Shown here piece by piece: positions 44,553 to 56,102 of a DNA stretch of 64,000 nucleotides. The stretch comes from Lepidodermella squamata (taxonomy: Eukaryota > Gastrotricha): positions 1,550,001-1,614,000 of the forward strand of contig JBLDXI010000013.1 of assembly GCA_047495785.1 (NCBI GenBank), given 5' to 3'. The notes beneath the pieces are model-generated. The model was given only the letters and a program-made list of their open reading frames with translations. It was not told where the DNA came from and searched no databases. Position 1 is the stretch's first letter. Each line of letters starts with the position of its first letter. The translations under genes were made by a program, and so were the position numbers.

Positions 44553-47099
44553 ATGCCAGCGATCTTATGGACGATTCTTTGGAGTTTGATCTCACTATCA
44601 CACCAGCAATCCATGTCACCTAGGACTATAGCCTATAAGCTAGACCCTCCTATTTTGACTTACAACAAAACCGCAACCTTAACATTTTTACTGGGACCAT
44701 CATGCGGGGCGGATAAGGTGAAATTCGATCAAATCAACGACATAACAGACAGTTTGATCGAATGGACGTCACGCAGTGAAAATGTCATAGCTAGTGAGTC
44801 ATCCTTTACCATTCAGAAGGCGGCCTTTCCTCAATGGGGCAATTACTCGGCGAGGTGTTTGGATTTGAAAAACTTCTTCACGTACCAGCCGAGCCCGTTA
44901 GCGGTTCCGATCCCGGTAAATCCGCGGATTTTTCACGTTAATTTCAGCCGGTTGGTTGACGAGATAGTCACTACTACAACTACGACGCCGATTCCGGATG
45001 AAAACACAACAACCCCGCCGTTTATATGGCCAGACCCGGTCGATGAGGTGAATGACCCGACGATTTTCGAATTTGCAGTACCATTAGGTCAAAACGTTGA
45101 AACCTGGCTGTTGAAATTTGACGTTGGCGATGGCTATTACCCATATAGTGAAACTGCGAGGTTTAACCTGACTGGGTTGGAAAATTTGACCCTTAGCCAG
45201 CAACCGGTAGCCCCGGTTTGGCACCCCTATACTGTGCCTTATTTCGGTTTCCCGAACGGAACTACCTATCGCTACACCTTCGACTTATCGCAAGATCAAG
45301 CTGCGTCTAAACTACCGTCAATTTGCGATTTTCCTATTCACGCATTCGCCTCGATGAAGTCGAACCTGGCCGCGTCCTACCATGGTTTCAATCTAACGCT
45401 GAAGCTAAAATACCCAGCTCAACAACCGAGTCTATCAGCCCGGCTTGATGGTTCGACATGCGTGCTACGATGCGCCATCCGTTCTGCCTGTCCGTTGGTT
45501 GACAGTTTGCAGTTGAAAATTGACGAAGCCGGTATTTACCAGTTCCCATCGGTCAGCACGGAAAAAAGTACTGTTGTCGAGATCAGGATCACGCCGCAGG
45601 ATTGCGAGACTATCGTTGGGCTTTACAATAACAACACCGGCGTAGTCAAATGCATCGCGAAAAATGAAGCTGGAACTGTGACCTATGTCCTTCCTATTAG
45701 GGAGGTACCGGGAATTCGTGAGTCCTTTCAAGCATTTTTCGCTTAATTTTTATTTGAGGTTTTTTCAGAAAATCTGCAGCGAAATATTAACAAGATAGTA
45801 AAAAGTGGCGGCCTTCCGACTTGGGCGATAATTGTGATAGTTGTCGCTGCAATTCTTGTTCTGATCCTCCTCATCTCCATCATCGTCCTATGCTGTCAAA
45901 AAAGTCGAATAGCTAAACAGAAAAAGCGCCATTCCCAGGCATTGGCAGCTGCTGCGACCCAGAACGAAACTCTGAAAAATGAAAATCAGTCACTGGCGAT
46001 GATGTCGATGCCGCCGAGGGCCAATATGCTGCCGGCAACTCAACCCCAACCGCAGCCTATCTCAGCCCCGATTCACAGCACTCCGCCACGAACTGCAACT
46101 GGCTATCGCGGGCCGATCGCGACTCATGGTCAGACATATCGCCTGCCGGCTGAGGAAAGGTATCATCAATATTGGCGTCGGTAAAAGTCGCCGTAATTCT
46201 CTATAAATTAACTGAATTTCTATTTCCAGCATTTCTGATGACGAGGAGCCGTACAGCCCGATGCCGGAACCGGTCGTCCTACCTCCAGCGCCTGTTCGCG
46301 GATTCGAGAGTTCGTTTTCCTACACAGCCCCGCCGCCTCGCCAGCCTGTCTCGGTCGCCCCTGCTCCTGTGCCTATTACGGTGGTGAAGACCGGGTCTCG
46401 CGAAAATTTAAATCCGCAGCCTAGGCAACCGGCGCCTATCGTTCCTATAACGATATCCTACACAAACCGTTCCGCTGAATCCGATGAAAGCCTAGTCGCA
46501 CCCCCGAAGCAACCAGCTGTTACCAAAGCACCGGCAACTGCTGCCCGTCCTAGGGCGGGTTCGCAGGACAATCTGGCTTCGAAACCTGTTGGCAACTCTC
46601 GAGAAAATTTGGCCGCTAAACCGCCTACAGGTTCGAAAGAGAATCTGAATGCTAGAGGCTCACGCGAGAATCTTTCGGTGCTGACTGGTCCGAATCGCCT
46701 CGCCGGTTCGCGTGATAATTTGTCGGGCCGGCCGAGTGGGTCACGTGACAATTTGAATGTTCGCTTCGTTGAACCAGAACCTAGCGCCGCATCTCGCCCG
46801 CCTCCTCCGGCTTACACTGCCCCTCCTGATATCGGAGCAATTCCACCGGCTTCTGCAAATCAGCCCGCACCTGCTTCTAATCTTAATCGAGAAGACAGGT
46901 ATAGTTTTATTTTCCGAGTGATTTTTTCATTGTTATTTTTTTCAATTTCAGTTACGTCCAAGCTAATCGACGAGCAGCGGCGCGCTATCTGCCGCAACCT
47001 AGTGTATCCCCGTCAAACTCGCCGAACCTTAATCGAAGGAATCCGCCTGCAGCAGCCAAGCCGGTCTACAACCCTAATAGCTTTGGTTCGGATGTTTAG
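44553..47099 (+). CDS. Single-pass membrane protein with Ig-like ectodomain and motif-repeat tail
   Basis: Four exons, 44502/44553-45717, 45769-46180, 46230-46898 and 46952-47099, give 814 residues from the first ATG (44502). The ATG at 44553 sits directly before the signal peptide (MPAILWTILWSLISLSHQ). The ectodomain of about 400 residues has many N-glycosylation sequons and at least one Ig-like Cys pair near its end (CVLRC...GVVKCIAKNEAGTV). The membrane helix is WAIIVIVVAAILVLILLISI. The cytoplasmic tail is Pro-rich and carries about seven S-[RKQ]-[ED]-N-L motifs. The last exon is read in a frame that ends FGSDV, a class I PDZ ligand. A cell-surface adhesion or receptor role is inferred; no named family was recognised. 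Confidence 0.8.
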
Positions 47100-47180
47100 A
47101 GATTCGCTTTGAAATTATTAGCCTCGTATTTTATCGATTATTTTTGTACCAGACAATCGTTGTGGGCTTGTTAGAACGTC

Positions 47181-47186
47181 AATAAA
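47181..47186 (+). terminator. Poly(A) signal of the Ig-like receptor gene
   Basis: AATAAA 82 nt after the stop. A minus-strand AATAAA at 47208-47213 may serve the converging LYRM4 gene. Confidence 0.5.
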
Positions 47187-47301
47187 AAAAGCGTGACAAA
47201 ATACGTTTTTATTTTTCTGAAAAAAACATAGTCCGCCAGGCAATAATGGGTCGCGAAAGAACAACAGGGCGTTTGATTGACAAATAATTTCTAGCCGGGA
47301 A

Positions 47302-49200
47302 TTAATTATCGCTGCGTTGTAAATTCGGTGTGCCGGGCTTTGACTGGTTGACGTTTTGCGGCGTCAGAATAATGAAAGGTTGCACATCTCGATACATTTC
47401 ACCAATAGCGACCTTAAAATCAAAAATTTACTAAATATTCCGAGATTCGAAGGCTGGGTGACAAACCTGTCGCTTCAGCATGGCCAAATTCGATTTCCCT
47501 TCGGCTATCAGTTTCGAAATGTCAGCAGCATTTTCCAATTTTTGATTTTCGCGAAAGCCAGCCTTCACGCGACGCAGGCCGTACTCCCTTATAATAACAT
47601 TCAAAACAATAATAATACTCGAAATAACAATAAGCACATTAAATTTCAAGTCCTAAGCTGTTATTATTATTTTTTAAGGAAGATTCATTTTTGCGACGCA
47701 AACTGATCAGCTTTTGTACCAACAGCGGCGGTGACGTTCGAAAATCCGTTCTTCTCCAACTCAGCCTCAAGTTCCCGCTTGATTTTATTGACAACCGGTG
47801 GGCCTTGGTACATCAAGGCCGTGTAAAGCTCGACTAGCGAGGCACCGGCCGTGATTTTTTCATAAGCGTCCTGGCCGCTGGAGACACCGCCAACTCCGAT
47901 TATCGGCATTTTACCACCGGTTAACTTGTAAAGCCGAGCAACCTGAGTTGTGCTCATTTTGCTCAGCGGCTTTCCGCTCAAACCTCCCGTTTGCTTGACT
48001 AGATCTTCGGGGGATTTCAACGTATCAGGCCGGCCTGTTGAGGTATTTCCCATTATTAAACCGGAAACCACACGATTTTGCCATTTCAAGGCAACTTTGG
48101 CGATAGCGGCCAGTTCTTGCTCGGTAAGATCTGGCGCGATTTTTACCAAAATTTTAGGTCTGGCACTGAGAGATGACGTTGTTTTCGACAAATGAGCATC
48201 GATTCCTTTCAGCAACTTCTCGAAATGTTCCTCGCTTTGCAGCGACCTTAAACCAGGTGTATTAGGGCTTGACAGATTGACAACGATGAAATCAGATTTA
48301 TCGCTGAAATTATCGAGACCAGACGCGTAATCGGCAACAGCGTCTTCAGATGTTTTATTTTTGCCCAAATTAACTGCCAAGACACATCGATCGTGAGGCG
48401 GTCCGGTCAGAAAATCGAATAGTCCACCGCTTGCCATGTTGGGCGATGGGAAGTTGATATTCAAAGAGTTTCTCGTATCGTTACCCACAATTTTCATATC
48501 ATGGCCTTTTGTTAGGTTTTTAAGCCGAAGTGAGACGAGAGCCACGCGAAAAGCTTGAACTCGTTTCACGACCTCATCAGCACCCTCGCTGTTGAATCCG
48601 TAGCGATTAATCACAGCTTCATCCTCGACTAGGCGGAAAACGCGTGGTTTTTCGTTACCAGGTTGCGGTAGTGGGGTAACAGATCCGACTTCGACGAACC
48701 CGAAACCCATTCGAAACATCGCACCCATCGCCTTGGCGTCCTTGTCGAAACCAGCGGCTAGCCCAATCGGGTTTTCGAAGTCAATGCCGAAAACTCGGGT
48801 TGACAGTCGCTTCAGCGGTTTATCATCTCGCCCAGCGAACCGCGGGCCGATGCCCCAACTCGCGAGGCAAATCGCAACTTGATGCGCAGTTTCAGGGTCC
48901 AATTTACGCATAAATGGCATCACGATGTTGGCGTAGAATTTCTCCTCATTTATCAGCGCCATATAAGCGAATGAAGTCAATGTGCCGCCCGTAATCATGA
49001 TGAGCGAGCCCCCGTATTTACGCGCTTGACTCAAAGGCATTGTCAAGCTTCAACTCTTCGACGTTGATATTTCGTTATTACATAAATCCTAATTAATTAT
49101 TACAAAGTGTTAAATCGGCTCACCTGAAATTATAATGCGGAAACTTGGCGGCCTCTCGCAGTAGGGCGCGGTAGAGTTTCAAAACTTCCACTTTCGACAT
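47302..49200 (-). CDS. LYRM4: LYRM4/ISD11, LYR-motif partner of the cysteine desulfurase, split around DHODH
   Basis: Three exons: 49200-49124, 47587-47467 and 47412-47302 (102 residues; the human protein is 91). Exon 1 encodes MSKVEVLKLYRALLREAAKF with the LYR tripeptide at 9-11. Exon 2 continues FREYGLRRVKAGFRENQKL, the expected ISD11 continuation. Exon 3 encodes VAIGEMYRDV and a short tail. Phases match at both junctions (2 then 0). ISD11 stabilises NFS1 in the mitochondrial matrix for Fe-S cluster assembly. Intron 1 (about 1.5 kb) contains the complete DHODH gene on the same strand. A strong acceptor (TTTACATTTCTAG) lies 10 nt before the ATG and could accept a spliced leader. Confidence 0.85.
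47685..49046 (-). CDS. DHODH: Class 2 dihydroorotate dehydrogenase, mitochondrial, nested in LYRM4 intron 1
   Basis: An uninterrupted 453-codon frame. It oxidises dihydroorotate to orotate with FMN and quinone at the inner mitochondrial membrane (pyrimidine synthesis). Visible features are an N-terminal hydrophobic anchor (SLIMITGGTLTSFAYMAL), GLAAGFDKDAKAMGA, NRYGFNSEG, NLGKNKTS, the catalytic Ser region VVNLSSPNTPGLRSLQ, and the FMN phosphate loop GVGGVSSGQDAY. A stretch of about 35 extra residues before NLGKNKTS (around 185-220) is absent from the human protein. It may be an insertion or an unspliced in-frame intron. The start at 49046 lies 78 nt after the LYRM4 exon 1 end. Confidence 0.93.
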   Translation of the reverse strand: MTMPLSQARKYGGSLIMITGGTLTSFAYMALINEEKFYANIVMPFMRKLDPETAHQVAICLASWGIGPRFAGRDDKPLKRLSTRVFGIDFENPIGLAAGFDKDAKAMGAMFRMGFGFVEVGSVTPLPQPGNEKPRVFRLVEDEAVINRYGFNSEGADEVVKRVQAFRVALVSLRLKNLTKGHDMKIVGNDTRNSLNINFPSPNMASGGLFDFLTGPPHDRCVLAVNLGKNKTSEDAVADYASGLDNFSDKSDFIVVNLSSPNTPGLRSLQSEEHFEKLLKGIDAHLSKTTSSLSARPKILVKIAPDLTEQELAAIAKVALKWQNRVVSGLIMGNTSTGRPDTLKSPEDLVKQTGGLSGKPLSKMSTTQVARLYKLTGGKMPIIGVGGVSSGQDAYEKITAGASLVELYTALMYQGPPVVNKIKRELEAELEKNGFSNVTAAVGTKADQFASQK

Positions 49201-49209
49201 TAAAAATTA

Positions 49210-49235
49210 CTAGAAATGTAAAGGAATGTTTTATT
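49210..49235 (-). promoter_or_regulatory. AMDHD1 poly(A) signal and LYRM4 splice acceptor
   Basis: On the minus strand AATAAA (49235-49230) is followed by TTTACATTTCTAG ending at 49210, ten bases before the LYRM4 ATG. A poly(A) signal directly before an acceptor is what a nematode operon junction would look like. Confidence 0.4.
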
Positions 49236-49365
49236 TCAAGGTTTTTGAGCTAGAGGTAGTTAAAATATCACTGGAAGATAGTATTGCTACAAAAATAATG
49301 AAAGGCATAGAAGGTTTGAAAGGATTTATAATCGTAAAAATCAATGAGTTAACTTTCTAGTTTAG

Positions 49366-50978
49366 TTAGTCCTGCTTGTTGTAGACAACTTTTCCAGCTT
49401 TAACAACGTTGCGAATAAGTTCGTTAGAGCAACCGACTTTGTATATCAGGTTTTCCCATTGGGGTGTATCAAGTATGATCAAGTCAGCCAGTCTTCCGCA
49501 CTGAACAGCGCCAACTTTATCGGAAACACCAAGGGCAGCAGCCGAGTTCAAAGTTGCGGCGCAAAGGGCTTCAGCTGGCGTCATTCGTAACAGAACACAA
49601 GCCATATTCATTACTAAGGGCTAATAAACAAAATATGTAAAAATGATTTGTTTGAATTTGAAAGAAATGCATACCATATTGTAACAATATGCATTAGGGT
49701 TGAAATCGCTTCCGAGTGCAACGCAAGCACCAGCATCAATCATTTGACGAGCAGGAGGCATTTTCAGACGTAAAAGATAAGCTGTAGTTGGCAGCAGTAC
49801 ACCTACAGTAGGCTGACCAGTCTCTGCGGCTTTAGCTAAGGCTTCTATACCGGCCTCAGATATCTCCTCCAGATGCGAAACCGCTCGACAGTTGGTTTCG
49901 GCAGCAAGCTAAATCCCATCAAGCCAAATGAATGTGTACAAGACGCTGTTTCATAAAATTACCTCAGCAGAATTGGTATTTGAGAGCTCATCGCCGTGAA
50001 AATTTCCTCTCAACCCAGCTCTACTCGCCGCTTCAAGAATTCGGCGCGTGTGACCATTCTCAAATATTCCTTTCTCGCAAAAAACGTCCACTCCGCCGTC
50101 TACCTTGACCTCTCCATTTTTCACAGCGTCCAACACAGCAGGTAACATTTCGGTAACAACTCGATCAGTTGCACTCACAACATTATCATCTCTGTTAGCG
50201 GTATCAGTAGAATAAAATAGAGCATTTGATCAGAATTATTACTGAGGGACTGCGTGAGCACCACAAAACGTTGCGACGATTGACATTTTACCTGCGAATT
50301 CTTGGCTCGCACGGTGTATTACTCGCAGCATTTTTAATTCAGTAGCTGTGTCCAAACCGTAGCCAGATTTGACTTCAACTGTTGTCGTGCCACAAGATAA
50401 CATTGATTTCAATCGGCTCTTCAGATCACTTAATAACTGATCTTCCGATGCCGCCCTTGTGCACCGAACGGTGTAGTGAATACCGCCACCAGCTTTGTGT
50501 ACCTCCAAATAAGTCGCACCTTGCAGTTTCATTACAAATTCTTTCAGACGGTCCCCAGCATTACACGCATGTGTATGGCAATCGACAAAGCCTGACAGTA
50601 AATCAAATTAAAAAATAAGCCCAATAATAACGGCGCAATTTACCAGGAATTACACTACAACCCCGCGCGTCAATGACGGCGTCAAACACTTCCTGAAATG
50701 GCAATCCCCGACTGTACTTCTTCTCAACGAGTGATTCAGGACCTATCTCAATTATCGTGCCATGCCTTAGAAGAATGGATGTGAATCGAATACAAAACAC
50801 AAAAAATGACGCTCACGAACTTATCAACAACAACGTCAACTCCATCATCTTCATCTTGGATGACTGCAACATCATTCATTTCTTCTTTTCCATGTTTGAA
50901 AAGCTTTGATGATTCATGTCTACCCAGTATACACACAACTTGCCGAGCATGCCGAATAAGCAATGAATAGTTGGTCAT
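49366..50978 (-). CDS. AMDHD1: Imidazolonepropionase (histidine degradation)
   Basis: Six exons join in phase: 50978-50821, 50765-50644, 50591-50243, 50191-49963, 49908-49675 and 49620-49366 (448 residues; the human protein is 426). It hydrolyses imidazolone-5-propionate to formiminoglutamate, the third step of histidine breakdown, in the cytosol. Metal and substrate motifs of the amidohydrolase family are present: GFVDCHTHACNAGDR, KLQGATYLEVHKAGGGIHYT, VEVKSGYGLDTATELKMLR, FCGAHAVPQ, NFHGDELS and LGSDFNPNAY. Nothing looks broken. It lies 165 bp upstream of LYRM4 on the same strand and diverges from the coiled-coil gene at 51827. Confidence 0.93.
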
Positions 50979-51826
50979 TTTTCTAGAAAACAAACAAAAC
51001 ATGAACAAACGGAATTAGAAGCGCGATCAACTTCGAGAACATTTTCAAGGTATCAAGAATATTGCAACGGTCTTGAAAACTGTTTGGGTGCAAGCTTCTA
51101 AAGCCAGCGACCCAAAAAACCCGCCAGAAAGCAGCAGTTTGACTGGAGACCTGGTCAAAGATACCGCGGGTCGCCTCTGGAAGATCGCCGAGATTTGAAA
51201 AAGCATGTGCCAAGTTTAGCGCGTAAAACTTTGACATATATATTTTACAAAAATACACTTGATTTTATAATTTATTTTAAAAGGCATTTAACTGTTTCTA
51301 TGTAACCTTGGATACTTAATCCAGGCCATGCCTTTTCTGGCCGAGGAAGGATGCGACGTGGAACATCCGCAGCCAAAATCATGAAAACTCCAATGCTCTT
51401 AACTTTCAGAGGGCAATGAACTTAAAGAAACAACATCAGCTTGTTCTCCGCTTTTGTTGTTATCGATCAGAGCTAGTTATTAGCGTTCACAATGTAAACA
51501 ACTGTGTTATCGGGACAGTACATCAAGACGGAGACTTATTATGTTCGGGCGTATTTCCTAGAGCGTAAGCTCGCGATTTTCTCACAAGTCCAGTCAGGGC
51601 GAGGAGAAATCGTCACTTCGTGATCGTGATCATGAAGACAAAATGACGATTTTCTGGCTCGTGAATTTACTTTCGCTCACAAACCATTTGCCAGAATGAA
51701 ATTACCCCTACACCACTCCATCCGTGGCGTCCATCGTCCATGTGCGACTCAAAATGTGTTCTAATATTTGAGTATTGTGATTTTGTTAGCTGTTATCATG
51801 TATATGCATCTCTGATACTCGGAATA
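50979..51826. promoter_or_regulatory. Divergent promoter region between AMDHD1 and the coiled-coil gene
   Basis: About 850 bp between two divergent starts. A minus-strand frame at 51258-50983 (91 codons, hydrophobic end) overlaps the AMDHD1 start and is not supported as a gene. Confidence 0.35.
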
Positions 51827-54800
51827 ATGGCTCAGAGAAAGTCAAATGACGCCAGTGGTAATGAATACGTTTCTCATGGTGAGTCGGATTTCTCACTTAT
51901 AATTGTAAATTTAACAACTGTTTTTGTGATCAATCAGCTCTAAAGTATGAGTCGGATTTGTTGGATTTGATAAAAAATCGCAGTGGACTTGAAAATGCCG
52001 AACTGATCGTTCAACATGCTTTCAACGTACTCGATCGATGGTAAATATTTTCACATTTGAACCATCCAGGAAATTAACGTTATTCTTATTAGTATTCCAG
52101 AGTTGGGCCAATTTGTTAGAGTTATTCAGCTTATTCGAGATCAATTATTCGGTTAACAATTTTATTGCGTTGCCTTCAGCTGAGCTAATGTTGTCGCATT
52201 TCTAGATGCGGTATATAGCGAAAAATTCACAGAATGTGGCGGGAAGGTCGCTCGCCTGCCATATTTCAAGATAATTGAATCTACGGAGGTCAATGCAGAA
52301 AAGAGACTTGATCTGAAATCTAAAGATGTCGATACAATCACTAGAAGGTAAAATCATTGACTATTGCACAGTTACGTGATATTTTATTATCTTCGGATTT
52401 GCAGACTGTTTGAAAAGCAATTGGAGTATGAAAGCCTAGAGGCCGAATTCGCCTCAGCAGGCAGTCAAATTCGCTCGCTGCAAAACTCGCTATCCGTCCA
52501 AATTGATCGCAACGATGATCTGTTGAAGAAAATTCAGGAATTAGAGGACAAATTGATAGCACAGGAGGATCGTTCGGATGAAATAATTCGGGAGCTGCGT
52601 TTGAAAATTGCTGAAATGAAACATGAGCTTGAAGAAAAGCAAACTTTGATTAATGACCTCGACAAATACAAGAAGGGTTACATGGCCTTGGATTCAAGTA
52701 TGTAAATAATTACGGCATAGATATAGCTTTCATGCAGTTGAAACTTTTAGCTTTCTTTAAATGGCCAATGAATATTACTACGCGAGTGATGAAAGAGACT
52801 GATGCAAAATCGATCATCTATGGCCAACCAAAGCCGTTTAGAACGTCGACTCAAGCTGGTCGGCATGAGGCAGCTCTCACAATCAGCTCAGCCTTAACAA
52901 AGCAAATAGAAGAGCTAGAAAAGCAGTTAATAGACGGTTCGTTTCCCAATTCTGCTGAAGTGTAGAAAAATTGAATAAACGAAATTACAGCTTTCGAGAA
53001 TGAATCTTCATCAGTAAAATCAGCCCTTGTCAATCGCCGTCTGATTACGGACAATCTGGATCCTGGCATTGAAGCTGAGGAAGAAGAAATGGTCATACAA
53101 GCCAAAAAGGTTGTTCTATTTTCTCATCTTATTTTTTATTTCACCGAATAATGCTATTTCAGGCAATCAAAGCTGAACGTAGTTTCACTGGTTTCATGAC
53201 GATCGCCTCACGTGAACTCGACTTGCTGAAAGAGCATGAAAATAACATGAATTCTTTGATATCGTCGCGAATTCTCAAAGAAAAGCAAGAAAAAATCGAG
53301 AAGCAAATCGACCCAGATGACCGTTCGCAAGATATTGTCCCTTCTGAGCCAGTAACTGAAGCTGCAGAAAACCCATTCATCCCAAATGAAGTTGTGCTGT
53401 CTAAATACTCGATAATAGTCCAAGTTTCTCAAGATGGTCTGCATTTCTATGACTTACCTGTCAATGAGCCTTGTGGCATGTGTGGGGTAAGGAATCGTGA
53501 TTAGCTCGAGCGATTATCTTAATTTTGATTGTTTTTTATTCAGCTGACTGCTGTGCTCGTCTGTCCCCATCGAATTCTGTCGCGGCAAATCACTATTCCC
53601 TTGACCCCTAATACGTTGTATATGAGGATTCTTCGGCCTACTTTGAAGAGCTCAACATCCGAAATAGTCGCACCTCCCACTTCGGCTGATAATGTTCGTC
53701 CTCCAACTCCTCAACTGAACAAACTTGGCAAATTTTCGAGCTCTAGCGATATCAGAGACAATACCAGCACATCTGGGGTTCAAATGGCGTTCGGACGGCC
53801 AAAACCCAAAGATCTTGCCGAAGATAAGTCTCTGGAACGCTTCACTGCAGCTGTCGAGCAGCGAATTGAAGCAAAACTTCGCGAAACCAAGCCTCGCCTT
53901 CTCACCGAGGAGCAGATGTACGCAGTCTGCGAAGAAATTATCGGACACCTACTGGCGATCGAATACGCCACTCCTCATAAACTAGCGTCTTTGGTCGACA
54001 ACTTTTTCGGCCAAGTTGAACTTTCTTACCGGTCAAAAACAGCGGCTCATTTAGTGGCTGGTGACGTTTTACACAACCTGCCAATGGGTGTCGATAAAGG
54101 CGATCGTTACCTTCAACTGTTTTGCCTAATGCTAAATGGTACCATTGACTCTTCGCTAATTAAATACGCAAGTTTACTAGCCGATGCTACGCTAACGATC
54201 GATTGGCGACATCAAAGTGATTATTGGGCTTTCGCGCTGGTGGTCTATCCGTTTTTGGATGAAGAAGACGCGGATATCGTTCAGATGAATTTCACATCAT
54301 TCTCTGAGGGCCGAATCAGCACTGCCATTGTGCTTGAATACCAGTTATTTTGCCTACTCCGCGGAACTGAACAGCGCTATCAGCAGATGTTTGAGCAGCT
54401 GCATGAAATGGCATCGGGCCAGCCGAGTTTTACTGAAGATGAATTTATCAGGGCTGTGAGAGATATCCTGCCGAAAAGTTCGTTCGATTTCAACAAAGCC
54501 AAGGCTTTGTATCAGGAGGCATATCAGTCTACGCTATTTTGGGCTGATTTTCAACCGACCGAACAACCCCCTAGTGGTTCAGTTCGAGCTCAGGCTGCCA
54601 AATCTACAAAAAATAATGATCCGTTATATGCGAAAGCTGTTAATTATTACAAGGATGCGATCTCAACGGAAAGAGCTGCCCGTAATTACTTTTCAACTGA
54701 TCGAAAATTTATCTTATTTGATTTTTTTTAGAAATTTTGTGCTATTTGGACCTTCTCGGAATTATCGATAGCATCAAAGAAAATCTATGGACGCGAGTAC

Positions 54801-55036
54801 TAGAAATGCGGACTTCATCTTCAATGCTTGCTCATGAGAAATTGGGTGTTCCAGAGACGACAGAAGGCGAACCAAGGCATCGCACGATTGTTCGCTACGC
54901 GGATGTCCACAAATTGGCTATTCAGAACTCGAAGTTCAAGCGCTTCAAATTACGTGAAAATTTGGAATACGACGAAGAACAGTTGAATCGCGGCAGCAAA
55001 GGAAAACAATCTCTTAAGGCGAATGCCAAAAAATAA
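51827..55036 (+). CDS. Coiled-coil protein of unknown family
   Basis: Ten exons join in phase: 51827-51878, 51938-52040, 52093-52151, 52206-52347, 52405-52697, 52751-52936, 52991-53109, 53163-53486, 53544-54681 and 54732-55036 (906 residues). The N-terminal 120 residues are a helical domain, followed by a long coiled coil (about 120-215: LFEKQLEYESLEAEF, LRLKIAEMKHELEEKQ). A second charged segment follows. A compact middle part has two Cys pairs (CGMCG, then VCPHRIL) reminiscent of a small beta-domain, and a helical C-terminal half (about 500-800: LTEEQMYAVCEEIIGHLLAIEY) has an EF-hand-like end. No signal or membrane segment. A ciliary or cytoskeletal scaffold is a guess only. Poly(A) signal AATAAA at 55071. 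Confidence 0.75.
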
Positions 55037-55082
55037 TTGTTATATTTCACAGCGATATTTTTGACAGGTGAATAAAGGTTTA

Positions 55083-55476
55083 TTATTTTGAAATGCCACT
55101 CATCTTAATCCGAGATGAGATTATGAACTTCGAATTTTGCGTCAATTGAGTAAGAAAACGCAATGAAATCTTCCAAATTTCCCTCTTCTTTGAGAGAGCA
55201 GCTGAAAACTTTTCACAGCCTTCAGGATGGCAGTAAAAAAGTTGGATTGAAGCATGATTGAAGTATTCCAACTTGATTCCAAAATAAATACTTACTCGAG
55301 AAATGCACTGGTTGAGAATAGATTTCAAATAATGATTTTAACAACTCCAAAGTTTTCCGGATTATACGACGCAATCTCATTTGCTGGAATGTTGGGTATT
55401 TATTGTCCAAGCAATTTTTTGCGAAATTCTTGCACATTGGTGTTAGGAGCTGGTGGAGCTGGTAACGTTTTTTCAT
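55083..55476 (-). other. Possible small convergent gene
   Basis: ATG at 55476 opens a Lys/Leu-rich frame of about 60 codons ending at a strong donor (TCGA|GTAAGTAT). Downstream, two overlapping frames look protein-like (YFNHASIQLFYCHPEGC and EEGNLEDFIAFSYSIDAKF) but could not be joined cleanly. Either a small gene with an unresolved exon or a relic. Confidence 0.25.
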
Positions 55477-56102
55477 GACAGGTACGCCTAGGGAATTACG
55501 AAAGAATTAAAAAGCACACCTTTATTTCAAATTTCCCTGAGTTTATAAGGCTCATTAAAATAACGGTTTTTTGCCGGCCACACGTGGCTATAACGTGGCG
55601 CAAGCCCTCACCTCTCAGTGTCTTCTCACTGACCACTCAAGATTGAAATCCTGATTATTACTATATATGACTTTACAATACACCTTTCTACTACAGGCTG
55701 ATTTTTTTTCATCAAAATCTTATTTCTAGATCACACATGCTCTGGATAGCTACAAGGCAGAACCTGCAATTAGCTTATAGGGCCGTGTTTCTAAAAACAG
55801 CACCCTTTCATGCAAATGGACCCTTGATTTAGTTGCCGGTCAACTTCGAACAAAAGAATGTGGCGTGAGATCATGGCAGCACCTTTTTTCTCAATAAACC
55901 CCGTAAAAAATGCAAGTGGCTCATAAAAGCGAGTGCTTTTCACAGTATCGTTTTTTTTATGAATGGAAATGCCGCAGATTTGCCACAGAAAAAAACGGTT
56001 TCCATGTCGTGTTTACCCACTGTCATTATTTCGAGTGATTGAAGAATTGCTCGGCTGTTCTTTAACATTCTTTGTTTGCTCTAGGAAAATTGTTCGCTTC
56101 GT
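55477..56102. other. Gap upstream of the secreted ankyrin gene
   Basis: No frame or repeat was recognised; it presumably holds the promoter. Confidence 0.3.

Noticed and set aside
46952-47112. ORF continuation of the receptor through intron 46899-46951 to 47112
   Set aside because: The continuous frame needs an unspliced AT-rich segment; splicing gives a Pro/Asn-rich tail consistent with the upstream exon and ending in a PDZ ligand.
50983-51258. Small minus-strand gene upstream of AMDHD1
   Set aside because: Overlaps the AMDHD1 start region, lacks recognisable content, and its hydrophobic end is AT-driven.
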